Source of the DNA: Spirochaetaceae bacterium
Lineage (GTDB): Bacteria > Spirochaetota > Spirochaetia > DSM-27196 > PWMO01
NCBI GenBank assembly: GCA_007693485.1
Contig: REDM01000181.1
Span: 1 to 50,597, forward strand
Reading direction: 5' to 3'
Length of the DNA: 50,597 nucleotides
The position numbers were made by a program, and so were the translations under genes. Position 1 is the stretch's first letter. Each line of letters starts with the position of its first letter. Under the pieces are notes generated by a model. The model was given only the letters and a program-made list of their open reading frames with translations, made no database searches and had not been told where the DNA came from. Shown one piece after another: positions 8,754 through 15,934 of this stretch.

Positions 8754-9583
8754 CCGAGCAGACCAGGCTCTTTCGATCGGGGAGTAAGACCTATTTCAAT
8801 TCGACGCGATTCTTCCCGCCGGAGGTGCGGCGCGACGTCTTCGTTCTGTACGGGTTCGTGCGGAAGGCGGATAACTTTGTGGATGCGGTGCCGCAACAGC
8901 CGGTCGAATTCGCCGCCTTCTGCAACGCGTACCACCGGGCGCTCGATGGCGCTCCATGCGGTGATCCGGTGATCGACGACTTCATCGAGCTTGGTCAGCG
9001 CGCGCGGTTTGATCGTGCGTGGACCGAAGCGTTTCTGGCATCCATGGAGATGGACCTGACCAAGACGGTTCACGCCACGCTGGAAGAGTCGCTGCACTAC
9101 ATCTACGGCTCCGCGGAGGTCATCGGCCTGTTCATGGCGCGAATCATGGATCTCGAAGAGATTTCGTTTCCATCGGCCAGGATGCTCGGTCGGGCCATGC
9201 AGTACATCAACTTCATTCGCGATATCGATGAAGACAACGGCTTTGGCCGAGTCTATCTGCCGATCAGTGAGACCACGCTCGCATCCCTCACGCCGGAAGC
9301 AGCGCACGCCAACCCCGAAGAGTTCCGTCGCTTCATTCACGCTCAGCTCGACCGCTACGACGGTTGGCAACGCGAGGCCGCCGAAGGGTACCGCTTCATG
9401 CCAAAACGGTTCCGCATTCCGGTGAAGACCGCGATGGACATGTACCACTGGACGGGAACGGTGATCAGGCGGGATCCCTTCGTGGTATTTCGGCGCAAGG
9501 TAAAACCGCGGCGGGCACGTATCTTCGCTCAGGCGGCCTGCAATGCCCTGACGATCCGGCAACGGGAGACGGTTCATGCATGA
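8750..9583 (+). CDS. crtB: Phytoene synthase (CrtB family)
   Basis: CrtB joins two geranylgeranyl diphosphates head to head into phytoene. The 277 residues include the two aspartate-rich substrate sites of squalene/phytoene synthases: Asp41-x3-Asp45 in KADNFVD and the second in NFIRDIDEDNGFGRVYLP at about 153-170. The YGSAEVIGLFM motif is also present. The start ATG overlaps the crtI stop (ATGA), so the two are coupled. The end overlaps the next gene by 8 bases. A dehydrosqualene synthase role cannot be excluded by eye. Confidence 0.93.
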   Translation: MTEQTRLFRSGSKTYFNSTRFFPPEVRRDVFVLYGFVRKADNFVDAVPQQPVEFAAFCNAYHRALDGAPCGDPVIDDFIELGQRARFDRAWTEAFLASMEMDLTKTVHATLEESLHYIYGSAEVIGLFMARIMDLEEISFPSARMLGRAMQYINFIRDIDEDNGFGRVYLPISETTLASLTPEAAHANPEEFRRFIHAQLDRYDGWQREAAEGYRFMPKRFRIPVKTAMDMYHWTGTVIRRDPFVVFRRKVKPRRARIFAQAACNALTIRQRETVHA

Positions 9584-10652
9584 ATATCTGAGCATCCAGC
9601 GGGAACGGATCGCCGCCTTTGTGAGCGAGTTTCTCAGTACGGAAACCGACCGGCTCTGCCGTGCCGGCGCGTGGGGGAGCGACGTCACCGAGCGGCTGCT
9701 GGAGTATACCCTTCCGGGAAAGATGATCCGAGGCGCCCTGGTCCACCTGGGGTACTCACTGGTCAGCGGCCGCGAACCCGATCCGGTGCTGAGCGTTGCA
9801 GCCGCAATGGAGCTTACGCAATCATTTCTTCTGATTCACGACGACATCATGGACCGCGATGATCAGCGGCGCGGCAAACCGGCGGTGCATCGCCAGTACG
9901 CCGAGGTGGCGTGGCGGCGCGGGTATCTGGGCAATACCGAACACTTCGGACACGCCATGGGAATCTGCGCCGGCGACATCGCGATGTTTCTCGCGACGGA
10001 TCTGCTTTCGCGCGCCGACGTGGACCCCGGCATCGTGCAGCGTCTGGTCTCCTGCTTTGCGCGCGAGATCGCCCTGGTGGGGGTTGCCCAGATGAGTGAC
10101 GTGGCCAACGCCGTGCGGATCGATGAAGTCTCCACCGAGGACATCATAACCCTCTACCGGTACAAGACTGGCAGATACACCTTTTCGCTGCCGCTGATGC
10201 TGGGCGCCATGGCCGCAGGGGCAGGGGACGGGTTCTGCGATGACCTCGGTCTGCTCGGTGAAGAGATCGGCGTGATTTTTCAGATCAAGGACGACGAGAT
10301 CGGTCTGTTTGGCGACAGTACAGCCACCGGAAAGCCGGTAGGATCCGACATCAGCGAAAACAAAAAGACCATCCTTCGAGCCATGCTGTTTGACCGTGCG
10401 CCCGAGGCCGAGCGCGAAACCCTCGACCGGCTCTTCGGCAGCGAATCGGTGACGGTACACGACGTGCAGTACGTGCGGTCACTGATCGATACCCTGGGTA
10501 TTCGCGATGAACTCCAGCAGAAACTCGAGCTTCGCGCCCTGGCGTGCACCAACCGCATCGATCGGCTCTTTCCCGGCTCGGGGCCGGCGACGGTTCGCTT
10601 CGTGGAGATCCTTCATTCGCTGGTTGCCTACAACCTCAAGCGCGATCGATAG
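9576..10652 (+). CDS. Short-chain polyprenyl diphosphate synthase, probably GGPP synthase
   Basis: This enzyme elongates allylic diphosphates with isopentenyl diphosphate and here most likely supplies GGPP to CrtB. The 358-residue protein is somewhat longer than usual. The first aspartate motif is DDIMD (89-93) followed by RRGKP. The second is DDEIGLFGD, with Gly in place of the last Asp, as in some actinobacterial and archaeal-like IdsA proteins. An aromatic residue (Phe84) sits five positions before the first motif and there is no two-residue insertion, which fits a type I GGPP synthase or a short-chain enzyme. GGPP rather than FPP as product is inference from the operon. It overlaps crtB by 8 bases and ends convergent to pdxT. 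Confidence 0.85.
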   Translation: MHEYLSIQRERIAAFVSEFLSTETDRLCRAGAWGSDVTERLLEYTLPGKMIRGALVHLGYSLVSGREPDPVLSVAAAMELTQSFLLIHDDIMDRDDQRRGKPAVHRQYAEVAWRRGYLGNTEHFGHAMGICAGDIAMFLATDLLSRADVDPGIVQRLVSCFAREIALVGVAQMSDVANAVRIDEVSTEDIITLYRYKTGRYTFSLPLMLGAMAAGAGDGFCDDLGLLGEEIGVIFQIKDDEIGLFGDSTATGKPVGSDISENKKTILRAMLFDRAPEAERETLDRLFGSESVTVHDVQYVRSLIDTLGIRDELQQKLELRALACTNRIDRLFPGSGPATVRFVEILHSLVAYNLKRDR

Positions 10653-10680
10653 AGCACTTCGGTCACGAGGGTCGCGATCG

Positions 10681-11265
10681 TCAGGCGACGGCGGTAGCCA
10701 TGGCCACGAAGTACCGGTGGATGGCGAAGTTCTCGGTCAGTTCGGGATGGAAGGTGGCCGCAAGAAGGCGTCCGTGTTGCACGACCACCGGTGACGATTC
10801 AAACGCCGCAAGCACCGCCACGTCAGGTTCCACGGCGGTAATCAGCGGTGCGCGGATGAATACCGCGGTGACGTCAAAGGGTTCCGGACCTACGCCATCG
10901 ACCCGGATGTTTGCCTCAAAGCTTTCGATCTGTCTGCCGTAGGCGTTCCGCCGAACGGTCATCGGCAGCACCCCAAGTCGCGGCTGAGTACTGTTCTCGA
11001 TGTCGCGAGCCATCAGGATGGCGCCCGCACACGTGCCAAACAGCGCCATACCCTCCGAAAGGCGGGCGTGAACCGCTTCCATCAGGCCGAAGCGATCCAT
11101 CAGCATGCCGATTGTGGTGCTCTCGCCCCCGGGAATGATGAGTCCGTCGATGGCGCCAAGCTCTTCGGGCCGACGAACCAGCACGGCTTCCGCTCCAACA
11201 CGGGATACCGCCTCCGCGTGTCGGGCGAAGTCACCCTGAAAGGCGAGAACTCCAATGACAGCCAC
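10681..11265 (-). CDS. pdxT: Pyridoxal 5'-phosphate synthase, glutaminase subunit
   Basis: PdxT hydrolyses glutamine and hands ammonia to PdxS in the DXP-independent vitamin B6 route. The 194 residues show the class I amidotransferase layout: MAVIGVLAFQGDFARH at the start, the oxyanion-hole motif PGGESTTIG near residues 46-54, the nucleophile Cys in LFGTCAGAILMA near residue 79, and the His-Glu pair in ATFHPELTE near 170. The start is six bases after the pdxS stop. The 28 bases to the convergent prenyl synthase stop hold no convincing terminator. Confidence 0.96.
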   Translation of the reverse strand: MAVIGVLAFQGDFARHAEAVSRVGAEAVLVRRPEELGAIDGLIIPGGESTTIGMLMDRFGLMEAVHARLSEGMALFGTCAGAILMARDIENSTQPRLGVLPMTVRRNAYGRQIESFEANIRVDGVGPEPFDVTAVFIRAPLITAVEPDVAVLAAFESSPVVVQHGRLLAATFHPELTENFAIHRYFVAMATAVA

Positions 11266-11271
11266 GGGCCG

Positions 11272-12177
11272 TTACCAGCCGCGAACGGCGATCCGATCCT
11301 GTTCGTGCATTGCTGCAACGCTGATTCCCGACATCGGGGCGCCAAGATCGTAGGAGATCTTCGCCAGCTTGTCGGGGTCATTGTAGTAGGCGACTGCATC
11401 AACAACGGCGCGGGCACGCTTGGCCGGATCGTCGGACTTGAAGATCCCCGAACCCACAAATACCGCTTCCGCGCCAAGCTGTACCATCAGCGCGGCATCG
11501 GCCGGTGTTGCCACCCCTCCGGCGGAGAAGTTGGGCACCGGAAGCTTGCCGGTCTGCGCCACCTCAACGACCAGGTCGTACGGGGCGCCGAGCTCCTTGG
11601 CCTCGGTCATCAGTTCTTCCTTGGGAAGAGACTGCAGCCTCCGGATTGCGTCGTGCACCGTGCGAAGGTGGCGTACCGCCTCAACGATGTCTCCGGTGCC
11701 CGCCTCACCCTTGGTGCGGATCATGGCGGCGCCTTCACCAATCCGGCGCAGTGCTTCGCCAAGGTCGCGACAGCCGCAGACAAAGGGAACGCGAAAGTCG
11801 TGTTTGTCCACGTGGAAGCGATCATCCGCGGGGGTCAGGACTTCGCTCTCGTCGATGAAGTCCACACCGAGCGCCTGCAGAATCTGCGCCTCTACAAGAT
11901 GGCCAATTCGACACTTGGCCATCACTGGAATGGTTACCGCTTTCTGGATGCCCTCGATCATCTTTGGGTCCGACATGCGGGCGACACCGCCGGCCGCTCG
12001 AATATCCGCTGGAACGCGTTCCAGCGCCATAACGGCCTGTGCGCCCGCGTCGGCGGCGATCCTGGCCTGTTCTTCGTCTACCACATCCATAATGACGCCG
12101 CCCTTGAGCATCTCTGCAAGGCCGACCTTGGTCCGCCACGTTGACTTCTGCCGCTGGGACCACAATAGTTCACTCAT
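11272..12177 (-). CDS. pdxS: Pyridoxal 5'-phosphate synthase, synthase subunit
   Basis: PdxS builds PLP from ribose 5-phosphate, glyceraldehyde 3-phosphate and ammonia from PdxT, as a dodecameric (beta-alpha)8 barrel. The 301-residue product carries the highly conserved blocks [43 protein letters not shown] and [19 protein letters not shown], including the catalytic lysines. The frame stays open upstream to 12249, but the family begins close to the ATG at 12177, which has AGGAG ten bases upstream. The promoter at 12222-12249 also lies inside that extra stretch. It forms an operon with pdxT and diverges from yggS. Confidence 0.97.
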   Translation of the reverse strand: MSELLWSQRQKSTWRTKVGLAEMLKGGVIMDVVDEEQARIAADAGAQAVMALERVPADIRAAGGVARMSDPKMIEGIQKAVTIPVMAKCRIGHLVEAQILQALGVDFIDESEVLTPADDRFHVDKHDFRVPFVCGCRDLGEALRRIGEGAAMIRTKGEAGTGDIVEAVRHLRTVHDAIRRLQSLPKEELMTEAKELGAPYDLVVEVAQTGKLPVPNFSAGGVATPADAALMVQLGAEAVFVGSGIFKSDDPAKRARAVVDAVAYYNDPDKLAKISYDLGAPMSGISVAAMHEQDRIAVRGW

Positions 12178-12221
12178 CGTTTTGGTACTCCTGTTCGTGA
12201 TGCACTCTGCTGAAGCTATAA

Positions 12222-12249
12222 AGTATCGAGATGCGGCTTCCCTCGTCAA
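12222..12249 (-). promoter_or_regulatory. Promoter of pdxS-pdxT
   Basis: On the minus strand TTGACG (12244-12249) is followed after 16 bases by GATACT (12222-12227), or after 18 bases by TACTTT. The leader would be about 35-40 bases and contains the AGGAG of pdxS. The -35 box is separated by only 4 bp from the -35 box of the divergent yggS promoter. Confidence 0.6.
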
Positions 12250-12253
12250 TCGA

Positions 12254-12282
12254 TTGTCCGTGGAGAACTCCTCTGGTATGAT
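12254..12282 (+). promoter_or_regulatory. Promoter of yggS with extended -10, probably leaderless
   Basis: TTGTCC (12254-12259), a 17-base spacer and an extended -10 TGG-TATGAT (12274-12282) are seen. The -10 box ends six bases before the GTG start at 12289, so transcription should begin at or next to the start codon. No ribosome site can be present on such an mRNA. Confidence 0.65.
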
Positions 12283-12288
12283 ATCTGC

Positions 12289-12999
12289 GTGGAGCAGGAT
12301 ATCAACGTTCGACTCTCCGAAGTTCGCTCACGGATCAACGACGCGGCAGCACGAGCCGGCCGCGACGCGACCGAGATCCGGCTCATGGCGGTGACCAAGA
12401 CCCAGCCTTTGGATGCGGTGGTTGCCGCGTGGGAGGCGGGCCTGCGCTGTTTCGGCGAAAACCGTGTTCACGAGGCGATTGAGAAGTACGGAGATCGCGA
12501 GCAGCTCGAGAAACGGTTCCCCGGCGTCGACCTGCAGATGATCGGCCACCTGCAGAGCAACAAGTCCCGAGACGCCGCGGGCCTGTTTTCTGCCGTTCAG
12601 TCGGTTGATTCGGTCAAGCTCGCCCGTGCGCTGTCGCAGGCGTGCAACCGATTTGACCGGAGCCTCGACGTGCTTCTGGAGGTGAACACCTCAGGAGAAG
12701 AGGCCAAATACGGGTTTACCAGTTTTGCGGCGCTTCGCGATGCGGCGCAAGAGATTCTGGAACTGCCCCACCTCTCTCTGCGCGGGCTCATGACAATGGC
12801 GCCCTACACCAGCGACCAGGACCCCATCCGTCGCACTTTCCGCACGCTGATGCAGTGGTTCACCGACCTCAACGCGACAACTCCCGGTCTTGCCATGGAT
12901 GTCCGATCGATGGGAATGAGCAACGACTACGAAATCGCCGTGGAAGAGGGGTCGACCCTGTTGCGCCTGGGAACGGTACTCTTTGGGGAACGATCGTGA
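12289..12999 (+). CDS. yggS: PLP homeostasis protein (YggS/PLPBP family)
   Basis: This cytoplasmic PLP-binding protein has the alanine-racemase-like barrel fold without known catalysis and keeps free PLP and amino-acid pools in balance. The 236 residues contain the PLP lysine Lys37 in [28 protein letters not shown] and the phosphate-binding [21 protein letters not shown] region. GTG at 12289 is the first usable start, and the promoter -10 box ends just before it. It heads a group with a small membrane protein and an RluD-type gene. It faces away from pdxST, which makes the cofactor it binds. Confidence 0.94.
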   Translation: MEQDINVRLSEVRSRINDAAARAGRDATEIRLMAVTKTQPLDAVVAAWEAGLRCFGENRVHEAIEKYGDREQLEKRFPGVDLQMIGHLQSNKSRDAAGLFSAVQSVDSVKLARALSQACNRFDRSLDVLLEVNTSGEEAKYGFTSFAALRDAAQEILELPHLSLRGLMTMAPYTSDQDPIRRTFRTLMQWFTDLNATTPGLAMDVRSMGMSNDYEIAVEEGSTLLRLGTVLFGERS

Positions 13000-13391
13000 A
13001 CGCGGTACGAAGGTTGCTCGCGGTGCTGCTGCTTGTCGCACTCGGTGGCGTGCTGTTCGCCGATACCGCCGTGCCCCAGCCATACTCTCCCGACGAGTTT
13101 CCCCGCTGGGCTCTGAATCTGCGGCGGGGAGAGATCATCGCCTTTGGGGTCTTTCCCATTTCGCTTCTGGCAACCACTCTGCTCTACGACGTCGGCCGCT
13201 TCGGGTTTCGAAGCCTTCAAGCCGGTCGCTTTGATGCCGACTACGCGCCCTGGTTCTTCGCGTCGCCGGGGGCTCCCGGTCTGACCGACGGCGAGCGGGT
13301 GGGAATCCTGATCGGCGCCGCGGGGCTTTCAATCACGGTCGCGGTGGTGGATTACCTGCTGGGACGACGCGAGTCTCGTGAGAACCGCTGA
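12996..13391 (+). CDS. Small exported or membrane protein of unknown function
   Basis: I do not recognise the family. The 131-residue product has a signal-like hydrophobic N-terminus (about 6-22, ending LFADT), a second hydrophobic segment (about 46-64) and a third (about 101-122), with a basic tail (GRRESRENR). The middle contains aromatic-rich stretches (RFDADYAPWFFASPGAPG). The GTG start overlaps the yggS stop as GTGA, with GGGGA upstream, so it is translated with yggS. It is followed two bases later by the RluD-type gene. A conserved but unstudied spirochaetal envelope protein is my guess. Confidence 0.75.
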   Translation: MNAVRRLLAVLLLVALGGVLFADTAVPQPYSPDEFPRWALNLRRGEIIAFGVFPISLLATTLLYDVGRFGFRSLQAGRFDADYAPWFFASPGAPGLTDGERVGILIGAAGLSITVAVVDYLLGRRESRENR

Positions 13392-13393
13392 GC

Positions 13394-14362
13394 ATGAGCA
13401 TCGATCGTTCGGGTGAAGCGTCTCTGCCCGTGCAGCGACTCACCGCCCGGGTTGATCACGCAGACTGGACAGGCCGCGCCGACCGCTTCCTCACCGACCA
13501 ACTGGGACTCATCACCCGTAACCAGCTGCAGAAGCGTTGTGTTCGTCTCATCGTCAACGGACAACCCGCGAAACTCTCGCGTACCGTGCGATACCAGGAC
13601 GTCGTTGAGGTGGAACTCGCCGCCGAAGAGCCCTCTCATCTCGAGCCGGAGGCGATACCGTTGGTGGTGATTTTCGAAAATCGCGACGTGGTGGTGATCA
13701 ACAAGCCGCGCGGGATGGTGGTTCATCCGGGGGCGGGTCACCAGAGTGGGACGCTGGTGAACGCGCTGCTGCATCACGTGGACGAACTCGACGAGGATGA
13801 CGACACAATCCGCCCGGGGGTGGTGCATCGGCTCGATCGTGATACCTCCGGGGTAGTGATCTGCGCCAAGCACACTGCCGCCAAGGAAGCGCTCACGGCG
13901 CAATTTGCCGCCCGTACGGTAGAGAAGCGGTACGTGGCCCTGGTAAAGGGATCTCCGCGTCCCGCGCACGGCGTCATCGACGGGGCGATCGGCCGGCATC
14001 GGGTTCATCGGCAGCGCTTCACCGTGGTGGACCGCGGTGGCAAGCCCGCGCTCACCGACTATCGGACGCTGCGCGCAATCGCCGGCTATACGCTCATGCT
14101 GCTCGCTCCCCGCACCGGGCGCACCCATCAGTTGCGGGTTCATATGGCCCACCTCGGCACCCCGATCGTGGGGGACCCGATCTACGCCCGGCGCGACGCG
14201 CTGATTCCCGACGCGCCGCTCTGTCTTCACGCGCTCTCGCTCGCGCTCGTACTGCCCGGCGAAGCGACGCCGCGCACCTTCACCGCGCCGATCCCGCCGG
14301 ATTTTCGCACGGCGCTCTCGGCAGTTCGCGCGGTTACGGTGTCGGGGCGCAATCGGGGTTAA
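13394..14362 (+). CDS. RluD-type 23S rRNA pseudouridine synthase
   Basis: This enzyme isomerises uridines to pseudouridine in RNA, most likely large-subunit rRNA. The 322 residues begin with an S4 RNA-binding domain (about 23-90; DRFLTDQLGLITRNQLQKR...VNG), followed by the RsuA/RluA catalytic domain with the motif HRLDRDTSGVVICAK holding the catalytic aspartate, and RTGRTHQLRVHMAHLG near the end. Target bases cannot be told from sequence, so I leave the symbol empty; RluD is the best guess because of the S4 domain. Its 3' end overlaps the convergent gene at 14334 by 29 bases. Confidence 0.92.
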   Translation: MSIDRSGEASLPVQRLTARVDHADWTGRADRFLTDQLGLITRNQLQKRCVRLIVNGQPAKLSRTVRYQDVVEVELAAEEPSHLEPEAIPLVVIFENRDVVVINKPRGMVVHPGAGHQSGTLVNALLHHVDELDEDDDTIRPGVVHRLDRDTSGVVICAKHTAAKEALTAQFAARTVEKRYVALVKGSPRPAHGVIDGAIGRHRVHRQRFTVVDRGGKPALTDYRTLRAIAGYTLMLLAPRTGRTHQLRVHMAHLGTPIVGDPIYARRDALIPDAPLCLHALSLALVLPGEATPRTFTAPIPPDFRTALSAVRAVTVSGRNRG

Positions 14363-14903
14363 CGGCTGCCTCGATGCCCACCGTGGTCGGCGGGCCGAAG
14401 GTGGAGAAGATCGGGGTCTGTTCGGGGTAGGGGAAGAGTTCGCTGCGAATGGTTTCTGCCAAAAGCGCGCGCCCGTACGGGGTCGCCGAGACGTCCACCA
14501 TGCCCGCGGTCAGCAGATCGCCGGTAAAGAGCATGCCGCCGATCTCGTAGACTACGGAATCGCGCGCGTGCTTGGGCATTCCCAGAACCCGAATGGCACA
14601 CTCACCGATCTGAAACCGGTCACCGTCTTCGACAAACCGGCAGGGGAAATTGAACAGCGAGCGGCACGGAGCGATGATCTCCGCGTCGTAGATGCGTTTG
14701 ATCGTGCGGATGCCCGATACGTGAAAGTCGTTCGGTCGCGTAACAAGGATGGCGGCCAGCCGGTAGTGGTTGTCCTCGATGTGGCGCAAGAGAGTGGTAT
14801 CGATGCTTCCGGGATCAATGAGGATCGCGTCGCCGGGGCCGTCGGGCCCGATGCAGTACGCGTTGGTATCGGTAGTCTGAACGTGATGAACGTGAAGAAT
14901 CAT
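14334..14903 (-). CDS. Metallo-beta-lactamase-fold protein with most metal ligands lost
   Basis: The 189-residue product follows the MBL fold, with ILIDPGS at 28-34, a shortened HxHxDH region at 55-61, a PKHARDSV loop at 110-117, LFTGDLL at 125-131 and a late GPPTTVG at 170-176. Where active hydrolases have THxHxDH it reads TRPNDFH: both early histidines and the aspartate are gone and only His61 remains. His112 and Asp129 are kept, but the last His (usually in GHGP) is Phe169. A dinuclear zinc site is therefore unlikely, and the protein may bind a ligand or partner instead. ATG at 14903 has GGGAGG four bases upstream; the longer frame to 14993 is less likely. It probably shares a transcript with the pentapeptide gene just upstream. 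Confidence 0.85.
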   Translation of the reverse strand: MILHVHHVQTTDTNAYCIGPDGPGDAILIDPGSIDTTLLRHIEDNHYRLAAILVTRPNDFHVSGIRTIKRIYDAEIIAPCRSLFNFPCRFVEDGDRFQIGECAIRVLGMPKHARDSVVYEIGGMLFTGDLLTAGMVDVSATPYGRALLAETIRSELFPYPEQTPIFSTFGPPTTVGIEAAVNPDCAPTP

Positions 14904-14929
14904 CCTGCCTCCCGAACACCGGTCACCGC

Positions 14930-15526
14930 TTATACCCGCCGTCCGGGAAGGCGCATGTACGCCTCTTCCGGATTCGAGTACTTGAAGTCGCACCCCGCCC
15001 GCACCGCATTGCCGAAGTGGGCCTCTTTGAGGTTACAGTTGCGCATTTCCACGGTGTGAAGGGTTGCTGCGATGAAGCGGCTCCCGCGAAGATCGCTGTC
15101 GTTAAAGGTGGTGTCCCGGCAGTGGGCTCCGTTGAAGTTGCAATCAACCAGTTCGGCACCGTTGAAGTTGCACGTGGTAATCGTGGTTCCGCCAAACACC
15201 GACCGACGTACATCGGCTTCGTGGAAGCTCGTCTCGGTGAGGGTGGCGAAGTCGAAGAAGCAGAGATCCACGACGCAGCCCGCGAAGGAAACCCGTTCGA
15301 GGGTGGCGCGCCGAAAGGAGCAGCGCAGAAACACGCGATTCGTCAGATCGGCATCGGTCAGCACCAGGCCGTCAAACGCGCGGTCGCTCACCATCGGTGC
15401 TTCGCGCAGCAGGTCCACCGCAGAACGATGCACCGCCTCGGCGTTTGCATGATGGTCGAGGCAGTGTTCGGTGCCGCAGAATGCAAAGCGGGTGCAGCCG
15501 GGCGTTTGACACGGGGCGATGTTCAT
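14930..15526 (-). CDS. Pentapeptide-repeat protein with Cys/His-rich N-terminus
   Basis: The 198-residue product has a pentapeptide-repeat solenoid from about residue 48 to 182. Phenylalanines recur every ten residues (71, 81, 91, 101, 111, 121, 131, 141, 151, 171, 181), with the usual A/C-x-L/F-x-x units between. Such repeats form a right-handed square beta-helix, often a binding scaffold. Before it lies a compact Cys/His cluster (Cys6, Cys11, Cys17, His21, Cys22, His25, His26) that looks able to bind one zinc ion. No signal peptide is seen, so it should be cytoplasmic. ATG at 15526 is preferred over the upstream one at 15580, because an extended -10 box lies between them. Function unknown. 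Confidence 0.85.
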   Translation of the reverse strand: MNIAPCQTPGCTRFAFCGTEHCLDHHANAEAVHRSAVDLLREAPMVSDRAFDGLVLTDADLTNRVFLRCSFRRATLERVSFAGCVVDLCFFDFATLTETSFHEADVRRSVFGGTTITTCNFNGAELVDCNFNGAHCRDTTFNDSDLRGSRFIAATLHTVEMRNCNLKEAHFGNAVRAGCDFKYSNPEEAYMRLPGRRV

Positions 15527-15535
15527 CGGCTTTCC

Positions 15536-15544
15536 AGTGTACCA
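15536..15544 (-). promoter_or_regulatory. Extended -10 element of the pentapeptide gene
   Basis: On the minus strand TGG-TACACT ends nine bases before the ATG at 15526, without a good -35 box. Transcription would begin two or three bases before the start codon. This is one of several short-leader or leaderless cases in this window. Confidence 0.45.
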
Positions 15545-15593
15545 GACCGAGCGTCCGCCGACTACCAGCGGCGCCTTCACGGCCGGCCGCGAC

Positions 15594-15622
15594 TTGCCCG
15601 GGCGCGGGTTTCGGTATACGAT
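15594..15622 (+). promoter_or_regulatory. Promoter of the zinc-ribbon/murI/rsgA/mutS2 group
   Basis: TTGCCC (15594-15599), a 17-base spacer and TACGAT (15617-15622), or TATACG two bases earlier, lie upstream. The ATG is at 15629, only six bases after the -10 box, so the mRNA may be leaderless. No Shine-Dalgarno sequence is present. Confidence 0.5.
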
Positions 15623-15628
15623 TCACCC

Positions 15629-15934
15629 ATGTCGTACTGTCATGCGTGCCGACACCAGTTTGACGACCGGACCCGGGTCTACCGCAACACCGAGTGCGAG
15701 AAGTGCGGCAAGGAGCTGCACGTCTGCCTCAACTGCCGCTTCTACGATCCCTCGGCGCACTGGGAATGTCGGGAAACCATTTCTGAGCCCGTGCGCGAAA
15801 AGGATCGGGCCAACTTCTGCGACCACTTCTCGCTCAAGCCCGGTGCTCCCGCCGCCGCAGACACGACGTCCGGCGCGCCGGTGCGTGAAGACAAGGCGCG
15901 CTCCGATCTCCGTAAGCTCTTCGGCGATGCGTGA
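15629..15934 (+). CDS. Small cysteine-rich zinc-ribbon protein of unknown function
   Basis: The 101-residue product has eight cysteines: Cys4/Cys7, Cys23/Cys26, Cys33/Cys36, Cys47 and Cys64. The CxxC pairs look like one or two zinc ribbons. A charged helical tail follows a Pro/Ala-rich linker, ending with DLRKLFGD. The start is the ATG at 15629, directly behind a promoter; the frame is open further upstream but that stretch runs antisense to the pentapeptide gene. Its stop overlaps murI by 8 bases, so it leads a tightly packed murI-rsgA-mutS2 group. Binding to nucleic acid or ribosomes is plausible from the zinc ribbons and neighbours but not shown. Confidence 0.78.
   Translation: MSYCHACRHQFDDRTRVYRNTECEKCGKELHVCLNCRFYDPSAHWECRETISEPVREKDRANFCDHFSLKPGAPAAADTTSGAPVREDKARSDLRKLFGDA

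Noticed and set aside
12178-12249. Upstream start for pdxS at 12249
   Set aside because: The extra 24 residues are not part of the family, and the promoter of the gene lies inside that stretch.
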